Below are positions 31,681 through 40,168 of a stretch of 64,000 nt of DNA, in pieces. Within the stretch, counting starts at the first letter, position 1. Each line of letters starts with the position of its first letter. The stretch covers positions 357,839 to 421,838 of the forward strand of contig DACV01000002.1 of NCBI GenBank assembly GCA_002494885.1, written 5' to 3'. The notes beneath the pieces are model-generated. The model saw nothing but the letters and a program-made list of their open reading frames with translations. It did not search any database and was not told the DNA's origin. This DNA comes from Methanobacterium sp. UBA44 (GTDB lineage: Archaea > Methanobacteriota > Methanobacteria > Methanobacteriales > Methanobacteriaceae). The position numbers and the translations under genes were made by a program.

Positions 31681-31929
31681 ATGATTAAAGGCAGTACAGT
31701 TCTAATTTCAGGAATAATATTTGTTTTTATTGGAGTTATTCTGATGATTATTGGATCAGTATTGCAATCTACTTCTAAAACTGGGGAAGTCCATACAGGG
31801 GGAATAATTTTAATTGGACCTATCCCAATCATTTTTGGTAATGATAAAAGCCTGATCATTTTTGCAGTTATTTTCGCCATTATAATTATGGTAATATGGT
31901 ATCTGCTTTTTTATAGAACTGCTTCTTAA
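31681..31929 (+). CDS. DUF131/TIGR00304 small membrane protein
   Basis: An 82-residue protein with two membrane helices (about residues 6-27 and 55-77) and a short glycine-rich loop (GGIILIGPIPIIFGN) typical of the archaeal DUF131 family. Function unknown. There is no SD, and the TATA box position implies leaderless translation. It converges on galE. Confidence 0.82.
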   Translation: MIKGSTVLISGIIFVFIGVILMIIGSVLQSTSKTGEVHTGGIILIGPIPIIFGNDKSLIIFAVIFAIIIMVIWYLLFYRTAS

Positions 31930-31944
31930 ACAAATTAGGTGATT

Positions 31945-32910
31945 TTAAAGTTTTTTATGCCATTTCCACGCAGTTTCTATGATATTTTTAAGATCAGCAT
32001 ATTGAGGTTTCCATTTTAAAACTTCTTTTGCTTTATGAGAACTCCCTATAAGAATTGGAGGATCTCCTGCTCTTCTTTCTGCTTCAACTGCCTTTATATT
32101 TTTCCCTGTTATCTCCCTTGCAGTTTCTATAACTTCCTTTACAGAAAAGCCGTTTCCATTCCCAAGATTAAAAAAATCACTTTTTCCCCCGTTTTGTAAA
32201 TACTCAAGGGCTAAAATATGTGCATCTGCTAAATCGGTGACATGAATGTAGTCCCTTATGCAAGTACCGTCAGGAGTATTATAATCTGTTCCAAATATTT
32301 TAATATCATTTCGTTTTCCTGCTGCAACATCCAGAATAAGGGGTATTAGATGAGTTTCAGGATCATGTAATTCTCCTATTTCACCCTCGGGATCAGCTCC
32401 TGCAGCGTTAAAATACCTTAATGAAACATATTTAAGTCCGTAAGCATCACTGTAATCTTTTAATACCTGTTCTATAATATATTTCCCTCTTCCGTATGGA
32501 TTTATTGGGTCTTGAGGGTGATTTTCAGTTATAGGTATTTCTACAGGATTTCCATAGGTTGCGCAGGTTGATGAGAATATGAATTGTTTCACATTTTCTT
32601 CAAGCATCACCTGAAGCAGGTTAAGGGTGTTTTTTACGTTATTAAGGTAATATTTTTGTGGATCTTCAACTGACTCTTCCACATAGGTGAATGCAGCAAA
32701 ATGCATCACTGCTTCAACGGGATATTTGCTAAAAATCCTCCTGATATCATCAATATTTCCTAAATCTCCCTGCTCGAATATTCCCCATTTTACAAAATCC
32801 TTGTGACCATAACTTAAATTATCAAGCACTCCTGTTTTATATCCTCGTTTGCTTATTTCTTTGTTCAGGTGAGATCCTATGTATCCTGCTCCGCCTACAA
32901 TAAGTATCAT
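31945..32910 (-). CDS. galE: UDP-glucose 4-epimerase
   Basis: A 321-residue extended short-chain dehydrogenase. NAD loop GGAGYIGSH (residues 6-14), catalytic serine in FSSTCATYG (S113/S114) and YxxxK (Y139, K143) are intact. It makes UDP-galactose. This is relevant because UDP-galactopyranose mutase and galactofuranosyltransferase-like genes lie in the surface polysaccharide locus about 20 kb away. SD GGAGTTAAATA precedes the ATG. Confidence 0.95.
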   Translation of the reverse strand: MILIVGGAGYIGSHLNKEISKRGYKTGVLDNLSYGHKDFVKWGIFEQGDLGNIDDIRRIFSKYPVEAVMHFAAFTYVEESVEDPQKYYLNNVKNTLNLLQVMLEENVKQFIFSSTCATYGNPVEIPITENHPQDPINPYGRGKYIIEQVLKDYSDAYGLKYVSLRYFNAAGADPEGEIGELHDPETHLIPLILDVAAGKRNDIKIFGTDYNTPDGTCIRDYIHVTDLADAHILALEYLQNGGKSDFFNLGNGNGFSVKEVIETAREITGKNIKAVEAERRAGDPPILIGSSHKAKEVLKWKPQYADLKNIIETAWKWHKKL

Positions 32911-33425
32911 TATTTAACTCCATTTCTGAATATAAAAATTATAATTTCATTTAATTTTTTATATTTATTTTTTAATAAGCCTTTATTAAAATAATTTTAT
33001 TAATAGATATTAAAATAGAATTTTTAAGCGATCACTAATATTTAAAATGGATTATATGGAAAATTCAGATGTCATTTATTAATATATTTTATAGTTAAAT
33101 GATTTTTAATATATCAGTCATAGAGTATGGGGATGAATTAATTTAAAGATTAAAATGATGTCCATAAATACATTGAACAGCACTTTTTTTCCTAAATAGA
33201 GTTTGATTTAAACTAATAAGCTAAAAATACGAACAAGAATGGATAATAAATAATATAGTACAAAAATTGCTCCTAATAAACTTTTAAATGCAAAAAAGGA
33301 CTCTAATAATATCTTTTTTCCCAAATTAAATGATAATATTTATATACAGTTTGCTAAAATATAATTAACTGTCCAAAAAGTCCTGTGTAAACATGATTTA
33401 TACATGGGGACAGGGGGCGGTATAA
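32911..33425. other. Intergenic region with promoter and structured leader
   Basis: 515 bases. Most of it is low-complexity A/T sequence with no supported ORF. The right end holds the TATA box at 33339-33346 and, after a predicted start near 33370, a leader that can fold (GTCC 33371-33374 with GGAC 33408-33411; TGTGTAAA with TTTATACA inside) just ahead of the SD of the next gene. Confidence 0.5.
33339..33346 (+). promoter_or_regulatory. TATA box of the secreted Lys/Tyr-rich protein gene
   Basis: Exact TTTATATA octamer in ATATTTATATACAG. Predicted transcription start near 33370 leaves a leader of about 55 bases that contains an extended hairpin, which ends close to the G-rich SD at 33413-33421. 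Confidence 0.6.
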
Positions 33426-34067
33426 ATTAAGCGACTATCGTTGTATGCATTGCTACTTGCCGTAGGCATAGTGATGTGTGTTTTTCCATCTATTGGTGAA
33501 ACCAGCAGCCAAGCAGCATCAAATGATAATGCTGAAATTGGTTTAGATAAAAAAAATACATTAAGTGTAAATGCAGCTGGATACATTAAGACAATAAATA
33601 CCAAAAAGAAATCAAAATACAAAAAAAAGAAGAAAAAGGCCAGTGTAACATACAAATACAAAAAAGTAAAGGTTAGATACAAGTACAAGGGTAAATGGAG
33701 GACTAAGTGGGTTTATAAACGCTACACAGTTGTTAAAGCCACTACTAAAACTACTGTAACCTCTAAAACAATTACAGTATCTAAATATGCGGTACAGGGA
33801 AATCCTAAAATATCATCAGATAAAGTATCTGCAGACGCTAAATGCTCATGCAGTTTATATACTGATTACAATATTCATCAAGGAGCGTGGCAAAATTATT
33901 GTCCATACTGTACTAAAACAGGCACTTTGAGTTATACAAATCAACAGGGTTGTCCTGAGGGGATGTTTTACTGTGATATGGGTAAAAGTGGCTGTGATGC
34001 AGACTTCTGTATAGTACATGGTAAAGCCCATACCAATACAAATCCGAAATATCTTAATCCGGCTTAA
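33426..34067 (+). CDS. Secreted Lys/Tyr-rich protein with cysteine-rich tail, apparent AUU start
   Basis: From ATT 33426 the product reads (M)KRLSLYALLLAVGIVMCVFP, a proper signal peptide with a basic n-region. Starting instead at TTG 33441 would remove both positive charges and lies 19 bases from the GGGGGCGGT SD. The mature part has a very basic KKKSKYKKKKKKAS / YKYKKVKVRYKYKGKW region (about residues 58-95), a Thr-rich linker, and a C-terminal domain with nine cysteines (CSCS, CPYC, CPEGMFYC, CDADFC). Similar tails occur, to my recollection, in methanobacterial secreted wall-associated proteins. Cell-wall binding is inference. Confidence 0.7.
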   Translation: MKRLSLYALLLAVGIVMCVFPSIGETSSQAASNDNAEIGLDKKNTLSVNAAGYIKTINTKKKSKYKKKKKKASVTYKYKKVKVRYKYKGKWRTKWVYKRYTVVKATTKTTVTSKTITVSKYAVQGNPKISSDKVSADAKCSCSLYTDYNIHQGAWQNYCPYCTKTGTLSYTNQQGCPEGMFYCDMGKSGCDADFCIVHGKAHTNTNPKYLNPA

Positions 34068-34418
34068 TACATCAAATAAATTATTATTTTCTTTATTTTT
34101 ATTGCCTTTTTATCTTTGAAGATAATGGATATAATTCTATTTTAAGTAATACATATAATAAAATATATAATACATTATGAACAGATATAATGTCATAGTT
34201 AAATCTGAAGCTTATACAGAGAACTATGGAGTTAAAATCTACTGATTGAAATTGTCTAAATAAAACTGAATCATTCATTGACTTACAAATCACAAAAGCA
34301 TCATAAAAGACTGGATTGTAGCTATAATTAATAATTAATATGGCCTTCAAAGGCTTAAAAAGCGTTAATTGCAATAAAAAAGACGAATTGATGATAAAAG
34401 GTTTGGGGTGAGTAAAAA
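34068..34418. other. Intergenic region
   Basis: 351 bases of A/T-rich sequence. A 91-codon open frame on the minus strand lacks an SD and has no protein-like pattern, so I do not call it. The right end contains the SD (GGGGTGAG, 34405-34412) of the 29-residue membrane protein. Nothing else stands out. Confidence 0.4.
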
Positions 34419-34508
34419 ATGGATGAAAAAGGGCAGTACAATATATTATACATTTTAATAGTTATTATAGTTATTATAGTGCTATTAAGACTATTGGGAT
34501 TATTCTAA
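34419..34508 (+). CDS. 29-residue single-span membrane protein
   Basis: ATG 34419 follows GGGGTGAGTAAAAA, a good SD. The product begins MDEKGQYN, then has one hydrophobic helix of about 20 residues rich in Ile, Val and Leu, ending LLGLF. Such small proteins often act as membrane-complex accessories, but no partner is evident. It lies between the secreted Lys/Tyr-rich gene and hsp20 and is absent from standard length cut-offs. Confidence 0.55.
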   Translation: MDEKGQYNILYILIVIIVIIVLLRLLGLF

Positions 34509-34630
34509 GATAAAAGCAAAGGCTTAGGGAATTTTCAACCTGAACTATCTTATTTTTATATTTTAAAGGATTAAATTCAATCCTTATTTTTAATAGGATA
34601 TTAAAAAGAATTTAAAAGTAAATTTCAATT

Positions 34631-34936
34631 TTATTCCACGCGTATCTCTTTACCTTCTTTAGTTCCTGTTAATGGGACTTTTACTGTTAATAAGCCATTT
34701 TCATAGGAAGCAATACTCTCATCAGCATTGAATTCATGTGCAAGTACCCAGCAACCAGTATATTCCATTTTTCTCCTTGGAGCTTTAACACAAAAGGTAT
34801 TTTCAGTTATTTTTACCTCTATATCTTCTTTATTCACTCCTGGAAGCTCTATTTCCAGTATATACTCATCTTCAGTATGATATATGAAAGCTGCAGGAGA
34901 AACAGGTATCTTTTGATTATTTTCATCATTGGCCAT
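34631..34936 (-). CDS. Hsp20/alpha-crystallin small heat-shock protein
   Basis: A 101-residue short Hsp20 in which almost the whole protein is the alpha-crystallin domain: YILEIELPGVNKEDIEVKI and the closing YENGLLTVKVPL signature. Such proteins hold unfolding proteins in the cytoplasm. The usual C-terminal IxI tail motif is not obvious (it ends KEIRVE), so oligomerisation may be limited. SD GGTGATTTT precedes the ATG. Confidence 0.9.
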   Translation of the reverse strand: MANDENNQKIPVSPAAFIYHTEDEYILEIELPGVNKEDIEVKITENTFCVKAPRRKMEYTGCWVLAHEFNADESIASYENGLLTVKVPLTGTKEGKEIRVE

Positions 34937-35074
34937 AAAATCACCAGTAATAATTTTATTAAAATAAGTATTTAAATATATTCGTGGGGATTTAAAAGCA
35001 TAAATCCACTAAATAATTCATTGTTGAATTAAAAATTTAGAAAAAATTAAGATGTTTTATGATTAAAATCAATA

Positions 35075-35584
35075 TTAAAGTTTATATTTGTAATATTCAC
35101 CGTCTTTCATATTTATTTTTTTAATTAAGCCCTTATTTTCAAGTTTAATAATTAAATGATACATACCCAGATTGCTGAGTTTTAAATCACCATAAAGTAG
35201 ATTCCCTTCAAGGATATGTCTGGAAACAAGACCATCATCATCTGTTAATTCTTCAATAATTATAAGAGCATTCTCTTCTTCCCTGTTAAGCTCTTCCTGG
35301 CGGACTTCTGCACTGGATTCAACGATATTAATTTTAGATGCAACTGTTAATGCCTTAATATAATTATCAGCTTTAGAAATTAGTCCATTATTCTCCAAAC
35401 TATTTAAAATATCCTTTAATTTAGTTTCAGACAGATCTGAGTCTAACTTTAAAATATTATATGGTACTCCCTCACTATATTCGGCCTGAAGATATTTAAT
35501 TTGATTTAAAATGAAATTCTCTTTCTTGGTGATGGTGATCATGTTAGATGATATGGAGTTCTGTGTCAGAATTGTATAACTCAC
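35075..35584 (-). CDS. Two-domain winged-helix-like protein, possible regulator
   Basis: A 169-residue protein with two stretches that read as winged-helix units: residues about 20-65 (KLKDILNSLENNGLISKADNYIKAL) and about 105-169 (GMYHLIIKLENKGLIKKI). The pattern (helix, helix, NKGLI, beta wing) is that of archaeal HTH regulators. The first possible start is GTG 35584, which lies 16 bases after GGAGGGGAG; a later ATG at residue 15 is possible. Target unknown. Confidence 0.55.
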   Translation of the reverse strand: MSYTILTQNSISSNMITITKKENFILNQIKYLQAEYSEGVPYNILKLDSDLSETKLKDILNSLENNGLISKADNYIKALTVASKINIVESSAEVRQEELNREEENALIIIEELTDDDGLVSRHILEGNLLYGDLKLSNLGMYHLIIKLENKGLIKKINMKDGEYYKYKL

Positions 35585-35798
35585 TTATAATGAATTATTA
35601 CTCCCCTCCTGCTTATTTATTATAAATTTTTTTTACTTTCATACGTTAATTAGATATTAAATAGTTTAATAATTTTCATTTTTGGGAATAAAAACCTAAA
35701 AAAAATTATCTATAACCTCATTATGATACCAAAGTATATTATAAAGAATACTATTATTAATGCTACGATAAATTCATTTTATATATCATCATACTATG

Positions 35799-36137
35799 TT
35801 AATTATTTGAAAAAAATTTAAGCCCTATGATCCCTGTTATTATGATGAAAATACATGCAATTCTACCTATCTCTTTTGAGTCACCTAAGATTAGCATTCC
35901 TATAATCGCCGTACCAATGGCTCCGATTCCAGTCCAAATTGCATATCCAGTTCCAATTGGTATTGATTTTAGAGCTAAAGAAAGCAAATACAGGCTTACT
36001 ATCATGAATCCTGCTGTAATTACACTTGGAATGAGCTGGGTGAAACCTTCTGTAAATTTTAACCCAATTGCCCACCCTATTTCCATCATTCCAGCTAGAA
36101 CTAAATAAATCCAAGGGTTTAATGCCATTTGTATCAT
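35799..36137 (-). CDS. SMR-family transporter, Gdx/SugE-like
   Basis: A 112-residue four-helix small multidrug resistance protein. The key membrane glutamate is in LAGMMEIGWA, and KSIPIGTGYAIWTGIGAIGTA matches the SugE/Gdx subgroup that exports guanidinium rather than the EmrE subgroup. An ATG nine bases in (MALNPW) may be the real start. I looked for a guanidine riboswitch in the 150 bases upstream and saw none. Confidence 0.87.
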   Translation of the reverse strand: MIQMALNPWIYLVLAGMMEIGWAIGLKFTEGFTQLIPSVITAGFMIVSLYLLSLALKSIPIGTGYAIWTGIGAIGTAIIGMLILGDSKEIGRIACIFIIITGIIGLKFFSNN

Positions 36138-36214
36138 TCCTGCATTAATTCACATATCTTCTTCAAAGCATCGACTTCATCATAATATAAAAATCATTAT
36201 ATTTAAAATTTCAA

Positions 36215-36420
36215 TTAATACTCAAAGGTTGCAATTAATTTTTTTGCATTTTTTATCTCCATATTTAATTTCTCAGGAGCTATTTGTGTAAATTTCTCAA
36301 AGCTGTTTAAAGCTTCAAATTAATTTTCCATTTCTATTATAGATTTCCTAAAGCATAATATGGATAAGTTGAATTGACGCTATTTTTAAAGTAGAATTTA
36401 ATTATTACTTATTATAGCCT
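36215..36420 (-). pseudogene. Remnant of a TPR protein gene
   Basis: Reading leftward, three frames together spell a tetratricopeptide unit: YPYYALGNL, then NRNGKL, then EALNSFEKFTQIAPE and KLNMEIKNAKKLIATFEY with a stop at 36215-36217. Two in-frame stops and at least two frame changes interrupt it and there is no start. It lies directly after the rad50 stop, so it is a decayed gene end left beside the operon. Confidence 0.55.
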
Positions 36421-36432
36421 TAAAAAGAAAAA

Positions 36433-38877
36433 TCATCCCATTAAAGTAACACATGAGTTTCCATCAATTTTTTCCACTCTAAAGACATTATCTGCAAAGC
36501 TTCCAAGCTCTCTTTCGTGGGATACAATGATAATTTGGGGGCAATCCAACTCATTTAAGATTTCTCTTACTTTGTACAATTGTTCTCTGCTAAATCCATC
36601 TGTAGGTTCATCTAATATTAATAAATTGGATTTCATTCCAGTAGAAACCTGCTGGACTATATTATTCAAAGCTAATCTATAAGCAAGGGCTACACTGGTC
36701 TTCTCACCGCCGCTTAAATAATTAACATCCTGCTCAAAACCGTCCTGTTCTACTATTGGTGTGAATTCTTCATTAATTTTAGCAGTTTTTGATGTATCTT
36801 CAATTAAGATGCCAAACCATTTCTGGAAATCTTCATTAAACTCTTCGTATCTTTTTTGCATCACATGTTTTTCTATTAAGCTGAGTGTAGGAATCAAATA
36901 GTCATTGAACCAGATGTGATAATCATTGAACCTGTTCATCTGTTTCCTTAGACTTTCTTTTTTCTTGATGCCATCTCGAACCCGTGATATGTCCTCATTG
37001 AATTTTTCTATTAAAGTTTTAGTTTCGACTATTTTTTCATTAATTAGCTGGAGTTCTTCTTCTGATTTTCCATAGTTGAATTTTGCTTCTACAATTTCAT
37101 TAGGAACGTTATCTAATTCTTCAAGTCTTTCATTAACTTTAATTAAGTTCTTTTTAAAAGAATCACTTTCTTCTTTAAGAATTTCTATATTTTCTTTTTT
37201 CTCTTTTATTTTGTCTAAATTCTTTTTAAATTGGGTTTTAATATTTATTAATTCTTTTTGGCTTCGATTATACTCTTTAAGTTTATCAAGTAAATTTTCA
37301 TAGTAGTTTAAATAATCGATTTCATCAGATACAATAGATTTTTTGGTTATAACTTCCAAATCTGAATTTAAACTGACTAGATCTTTATTAATAGAATTAA
37401 TTTTATTTTTTAATTTGTCTAAACTTGATATCTTTTCTAAAAGTAAATTTAAGTCATTTAAGTTACTTTCAAGCTGTTTTAATTCTATTTCCTGAGATTT
37501 TAACTTTTCTTTCCCCTTTAATACTACCTGATTTAGAACTTGAGATTCTGAATTTATTTTTCTGATTTTATCCTCACTTTCACTTTCTAAGTTCTTTTTA
37601 TGCTTATAATCTAATTTACTACCACAAATAGGACATAAATCTCCTAAACTATCTAAATTTTCCAATTTTTCTACAATATCTGATTTTTTAACATCTAATT
37701 TGTATATTTTTTCTGAAAGCTTTTGCAACTGTTCTCTATCAGAATCTATCAATTTGGTTTGTTCATCTATTTTTAGGGTTAATGTATCATTTTCTTTCTT
37801 TAAATCTTCATAATTTTTATCTTTATCTTCCCCCAGTTGATTTTCAATAGATTCCTTGTTTTCATTTAATAGAGTTAAATTAGCAGTTAAAGCATCGCGT
37901 TCTTTAACGATTTTTTTAATTTTGATGATTTTATTCCTTAGATTTTCTTCAGTTTCATCAGCTGGCAGTTCTATTTTTTCTAAATTCTCGATTTCAGGTA
38001 TAAATTTCAGCTGATTTTCTTCTTCAGCATTTTTAATTTCAGATTGATAATTATTTGATAATCGTTCTTTATCTTCAATTTGATTTTTTAGATGGGGAAT
38101 TTCAGTTTGTATCTTTTTTAGCTCTAATTCTAAGCCCTGTAACTTCTCCAGTAATTCTTTTTGCGTTCCCATTACTTTTTCTAATTCTTCTTTACCAGAT
38201 AAAGCTTTAGCATGTTTATTTTCATTTACCTTTAAATTTCCCTTTAACAAAAATAATTCATCTTTTTTTTCATCTAAATCAGACGTCTGGGCTTTTAATT
38301 CAATGATTTTTTCTTTTATTGATCTGGATAATAAATTAGCATTCTCAGCAGCTATTTTGTAGTCTTCTATTCCAAATGCTTTTCTTAGAGTTTGAAGTCT
38401 TTCATCTGGTTTTTGTGAAAGGACATATTTCATATCTTCCTGGGGAGTATAGATAGCATATCTAAATATTAAGCTTTGTGCTCTTGGATTAAGAGGTTCT
38501 TTAAAATTAAGAATATTCAATATTTTTTCTTTAATTTCAGAAGGAGATAAATTAATTTTTGAACCATTAACACCTAAAAGGCCTTTTTCCTGTCTAACAG
38601 GACCATTTTTCTCTTTTCTTATTAAAGATCTTTGAACTATGTAATTATCATTCTCTATTCTAAATTCTAATGTTACCGATCCATTTTTAGAACCTTTTCT
38701 AAGGAGAGAATCACCTTTCTGATTTCCAAGTCCAAAAAGGGCGAATTCTATGGCCATTAATATTGTTGATTTCCCAGAGCCTATATCACCTTCAAAAAGA
38801 GAAGTTCCAACAGGAAATGTTATTTCATCATTTTTATAGCTGCGTATATTGTTCAATGACAGGGTTTTAAAAATCAT
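36433..38877 (-). CDS. rad50: DNA double-strand break repair ATPase Rad50
   Basis: An 814-residue SMC-like ATPase: Walker A EGDIGSGKST (residues 29-38), a long coiled coil from about 180 to 690, the zinc hook CPIC (C415, C418) at its apex, the ABC signature YLSGGEKTS near 705 and Walker B LLILDEPTDGF near 750. It works with Mre11 to open and resect broken DNA ends. The ATG directly follows the mre11 stop and uses a GGAG inside mre11. It is the last gene of the nurA-herA-mre11-rad50 operon. Confidence 0.96.
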   Translation of the reverse strand: MIFKTLSLNNIRSYKNDEITFPVGTSLFEGDIGSGKSTILMAIEFALFGLGNQKGDSLLRKGSKNGSVTLEFRIENDNYIVQRSLIRKEKNGPVRQEKGLLGVNGSKINLSPSEIKEKILNILNFKEPLNPRAQSLIFRYAIYTPQEDMKYVLSQKPDERLQTLRKAFGIEDYKIAAENANLLSRSIKEKIIELKAQTSDLDEKKDELFLLKGNLKVNENKHAKALSGKEELEKVMGTQKELLEKLQGLELELKKIQTEIPHLKNQIEDKERLSNNYQSEIKNAEEENQLKFIPEIENLEKIELPADETEENLRNKIIKIKKIVKERDALTANLTLLNENKESIENQLGEDKDKNYEDLKKENDTLTLKIDEQTKLIDSDREQLQKLSEKIYKLDVKKSDIVEKLENLDSLGDLCPICGSKLDYKHKKNLESESEDKIRKINSESQVLNQVVLKGKEKLKSQEIELKQLESNLNDLNLLLEKISSLDKLKNKINSINKDLVSLNSDLEVITKKSIVSDEIDYLNYYENLLDKLKEYNRSQKELINIKTQFKKNLDKIKEKKENIEILKEESDSFKKNLIKVNERLEELDNVPNEIVEAKFNYGKSEEELQLINEKIVETKTLIEKFNEDISRVRDGIKKKESLRKQMNRFNDYHIWFNDYLIPTLSLIEKHVMQKRYEEFNEDFQKWFGILIEDTSKTAKINEEFTPIVEQDGFEQDVNYLSGGEKTSVALAYRLALNNIVQQVSTGMKSNLLILDEPTDGFSREQLYKVREILNELDCPQIIIVSHERELGSFADNVFRVEKIDGNSCVTLMG

Positions 38878-40161
38878 TTAAGGGCTCTCCAGGTCTAATA
38901 GGTCCAGTGATTCGTTTAGAATTCTATTGTTATAATCTGATTTTTTTTCATTTGGTTTAGGGCTTTTTCTTATGGTTTTCAATAAGTTAAAGGCAAGCCG
39001 GGCTCCTTCTTTTTTATTAAGTTCTTTTTGTTTAACATCGATATTAGAAATGTTCTCTAACAATAAATTTTCTTCTATTTCTTCTGTAGTTTCTCCTTTA
39101 ACCCTAATTTTTGTAAATTCCTTTGATACAAGTCCATGGTGATTAATACTTACGTGAACTGCTCCTGATTCTTTTAGAATTTTCTTTATTTCATAGAAGT
39201 TAATATCAGATGTTTTACCGCCTGTTAATTCTCCTTTAACTTTTAAAATAACTATTTTTTCATCTAAATCATGCTTTTTAATCTCATCTAAAATCTCATC
39301 GTTAAGCTGGATTGAATTTTTATGATCTGCATTAAATGATAAAAACTTGTATTTAACCAGATCTAATTCATGAAAGTTATCATACTCACAGAAATTAACA
39401 TTTTGAATCTTTGCATCGAATTCAACAATATAAAAACCCCTTTTTTCCCCTTTAGCACTCATTTCTAAATCTCGGGGATATCCAGCAAAAGGAGGACCGG
39501 GATAAGTTATAATTCCATAATTATCGAGCTGGGATTCACAGATCCTTTTGTGTATGTGCCCTCCAGCATAGTAATCGAAATTTCTTGGCAATTTTTTAAC
39601 ATCAATTCCATCCATCTTAGATAAAAAATCAGGTAGCAAGTTCTTAATTGCAGCATGGAAAATAAAAATTTTAAAGCCATCTTCGTTTTCTAAACTTTTT
39701 TTATCTAACATTTCATAATAAGTATTATCCAATCCCATTTTACGGCCAGATATACCGGTTAATTTTGCATTTGTTTTTTTATCAGTGATAAAATCCAGTT
39801 TAAGCTTTTCTTCACCATTATCATCGATAATACAGGCATTGAATACTTTTTTCAATAGACCACTTTCTGTAATAACGTCGATAATTGAAGTTTCATTGGG
39901 GCTGAAATCATGACTACCATAATTTATGTAGACTGGAATTCCCTTTTCTGAGACTTCTTTTAATTTTGAAACAGCATCTTTAACAATGCCCATGTCTGGA
40001 AGATTCGAATGGAATAAATCACCCGCAATAATAACAAAATCAACTTTTTCTTCCATACACTTATCTAAACATTTTTTAAAAGCTTTAATCTCTAATTCTT
40101 TTAATTCAGAGTACTTTTGTGCACCTAAATGACAATCAGCAATATGTGCAAATTTATACAT
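38878..40161 (-). CDS. mre11: DNA double-strand break repair nuclease Mre11
   Basis: A 427-residue metallophosphatase-type nuclease. The motifs are HIADCHLG (residues 6-13), IIAGDLFH (44-51), YGSHD (81-85), FHAAIKNLL near 168 and GGHIHKR near 203. Motif III is GSHD rather than the textbook GNHD, replacing a residue that normally helps bind metal. The C-terminal part should cap the nuclease and bind Rad50. The SD (AGGTTGATCAT) spans the herA stop, so translation is coupled. Confidence 0.94.
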   Translation of the reverse strand: MYKFAHIADCHLGAQKYSELKELEIKAFKKCLDKCMEEKVDFVIIAGDLFHSNLPDMGIVKDAVSKLKEVSEKGIPVYINYGSHDFSPNETSIIDVITESGLLKKVFNACIIDDNGEEKLKLDFITDKKTNAKLTGISGRKMGLDNTYYEMLDKKSLENEDGFKIFIFHAAIKNLLPDFLSKMDGIDVKKLPRNFDYYAGGHIHKRICESQLDNYGIITYPGPPFAGYPRDLEMSAKGEKRGFYIVEFDAKIQNVNFCEYDNFHELDLVKYKFLSFNADHKNSIQLNDEILDEIKKHDLDEKIVILKVKGELTGGKTSDINFYEIKKILKESGAVHVSINHHGLVSKEFTKIRVKGETTEEIEENLLLENISNIDVKQKELNKKEGARLAFNLLKTIRKSPKPNEKKSDYNNRILNESLDLLDLESP

Positions 40162-40168
40162 TTTATGA

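Noticed and set aside
34099..34374. 91-codon open frame on the minus strand
   Set aside because: It has no SD, an odd composition and no recognisable domain pattern; its length is unremarkable for such A/T-rich DNA.
36138..36210. Guanidine riboswitch ahead of the Gdx/SugE-like transporter
   Set aside because: The leader is short and A/T-rich with none of the conserved G/C-rich motifs of guanidine riboswitch classes.
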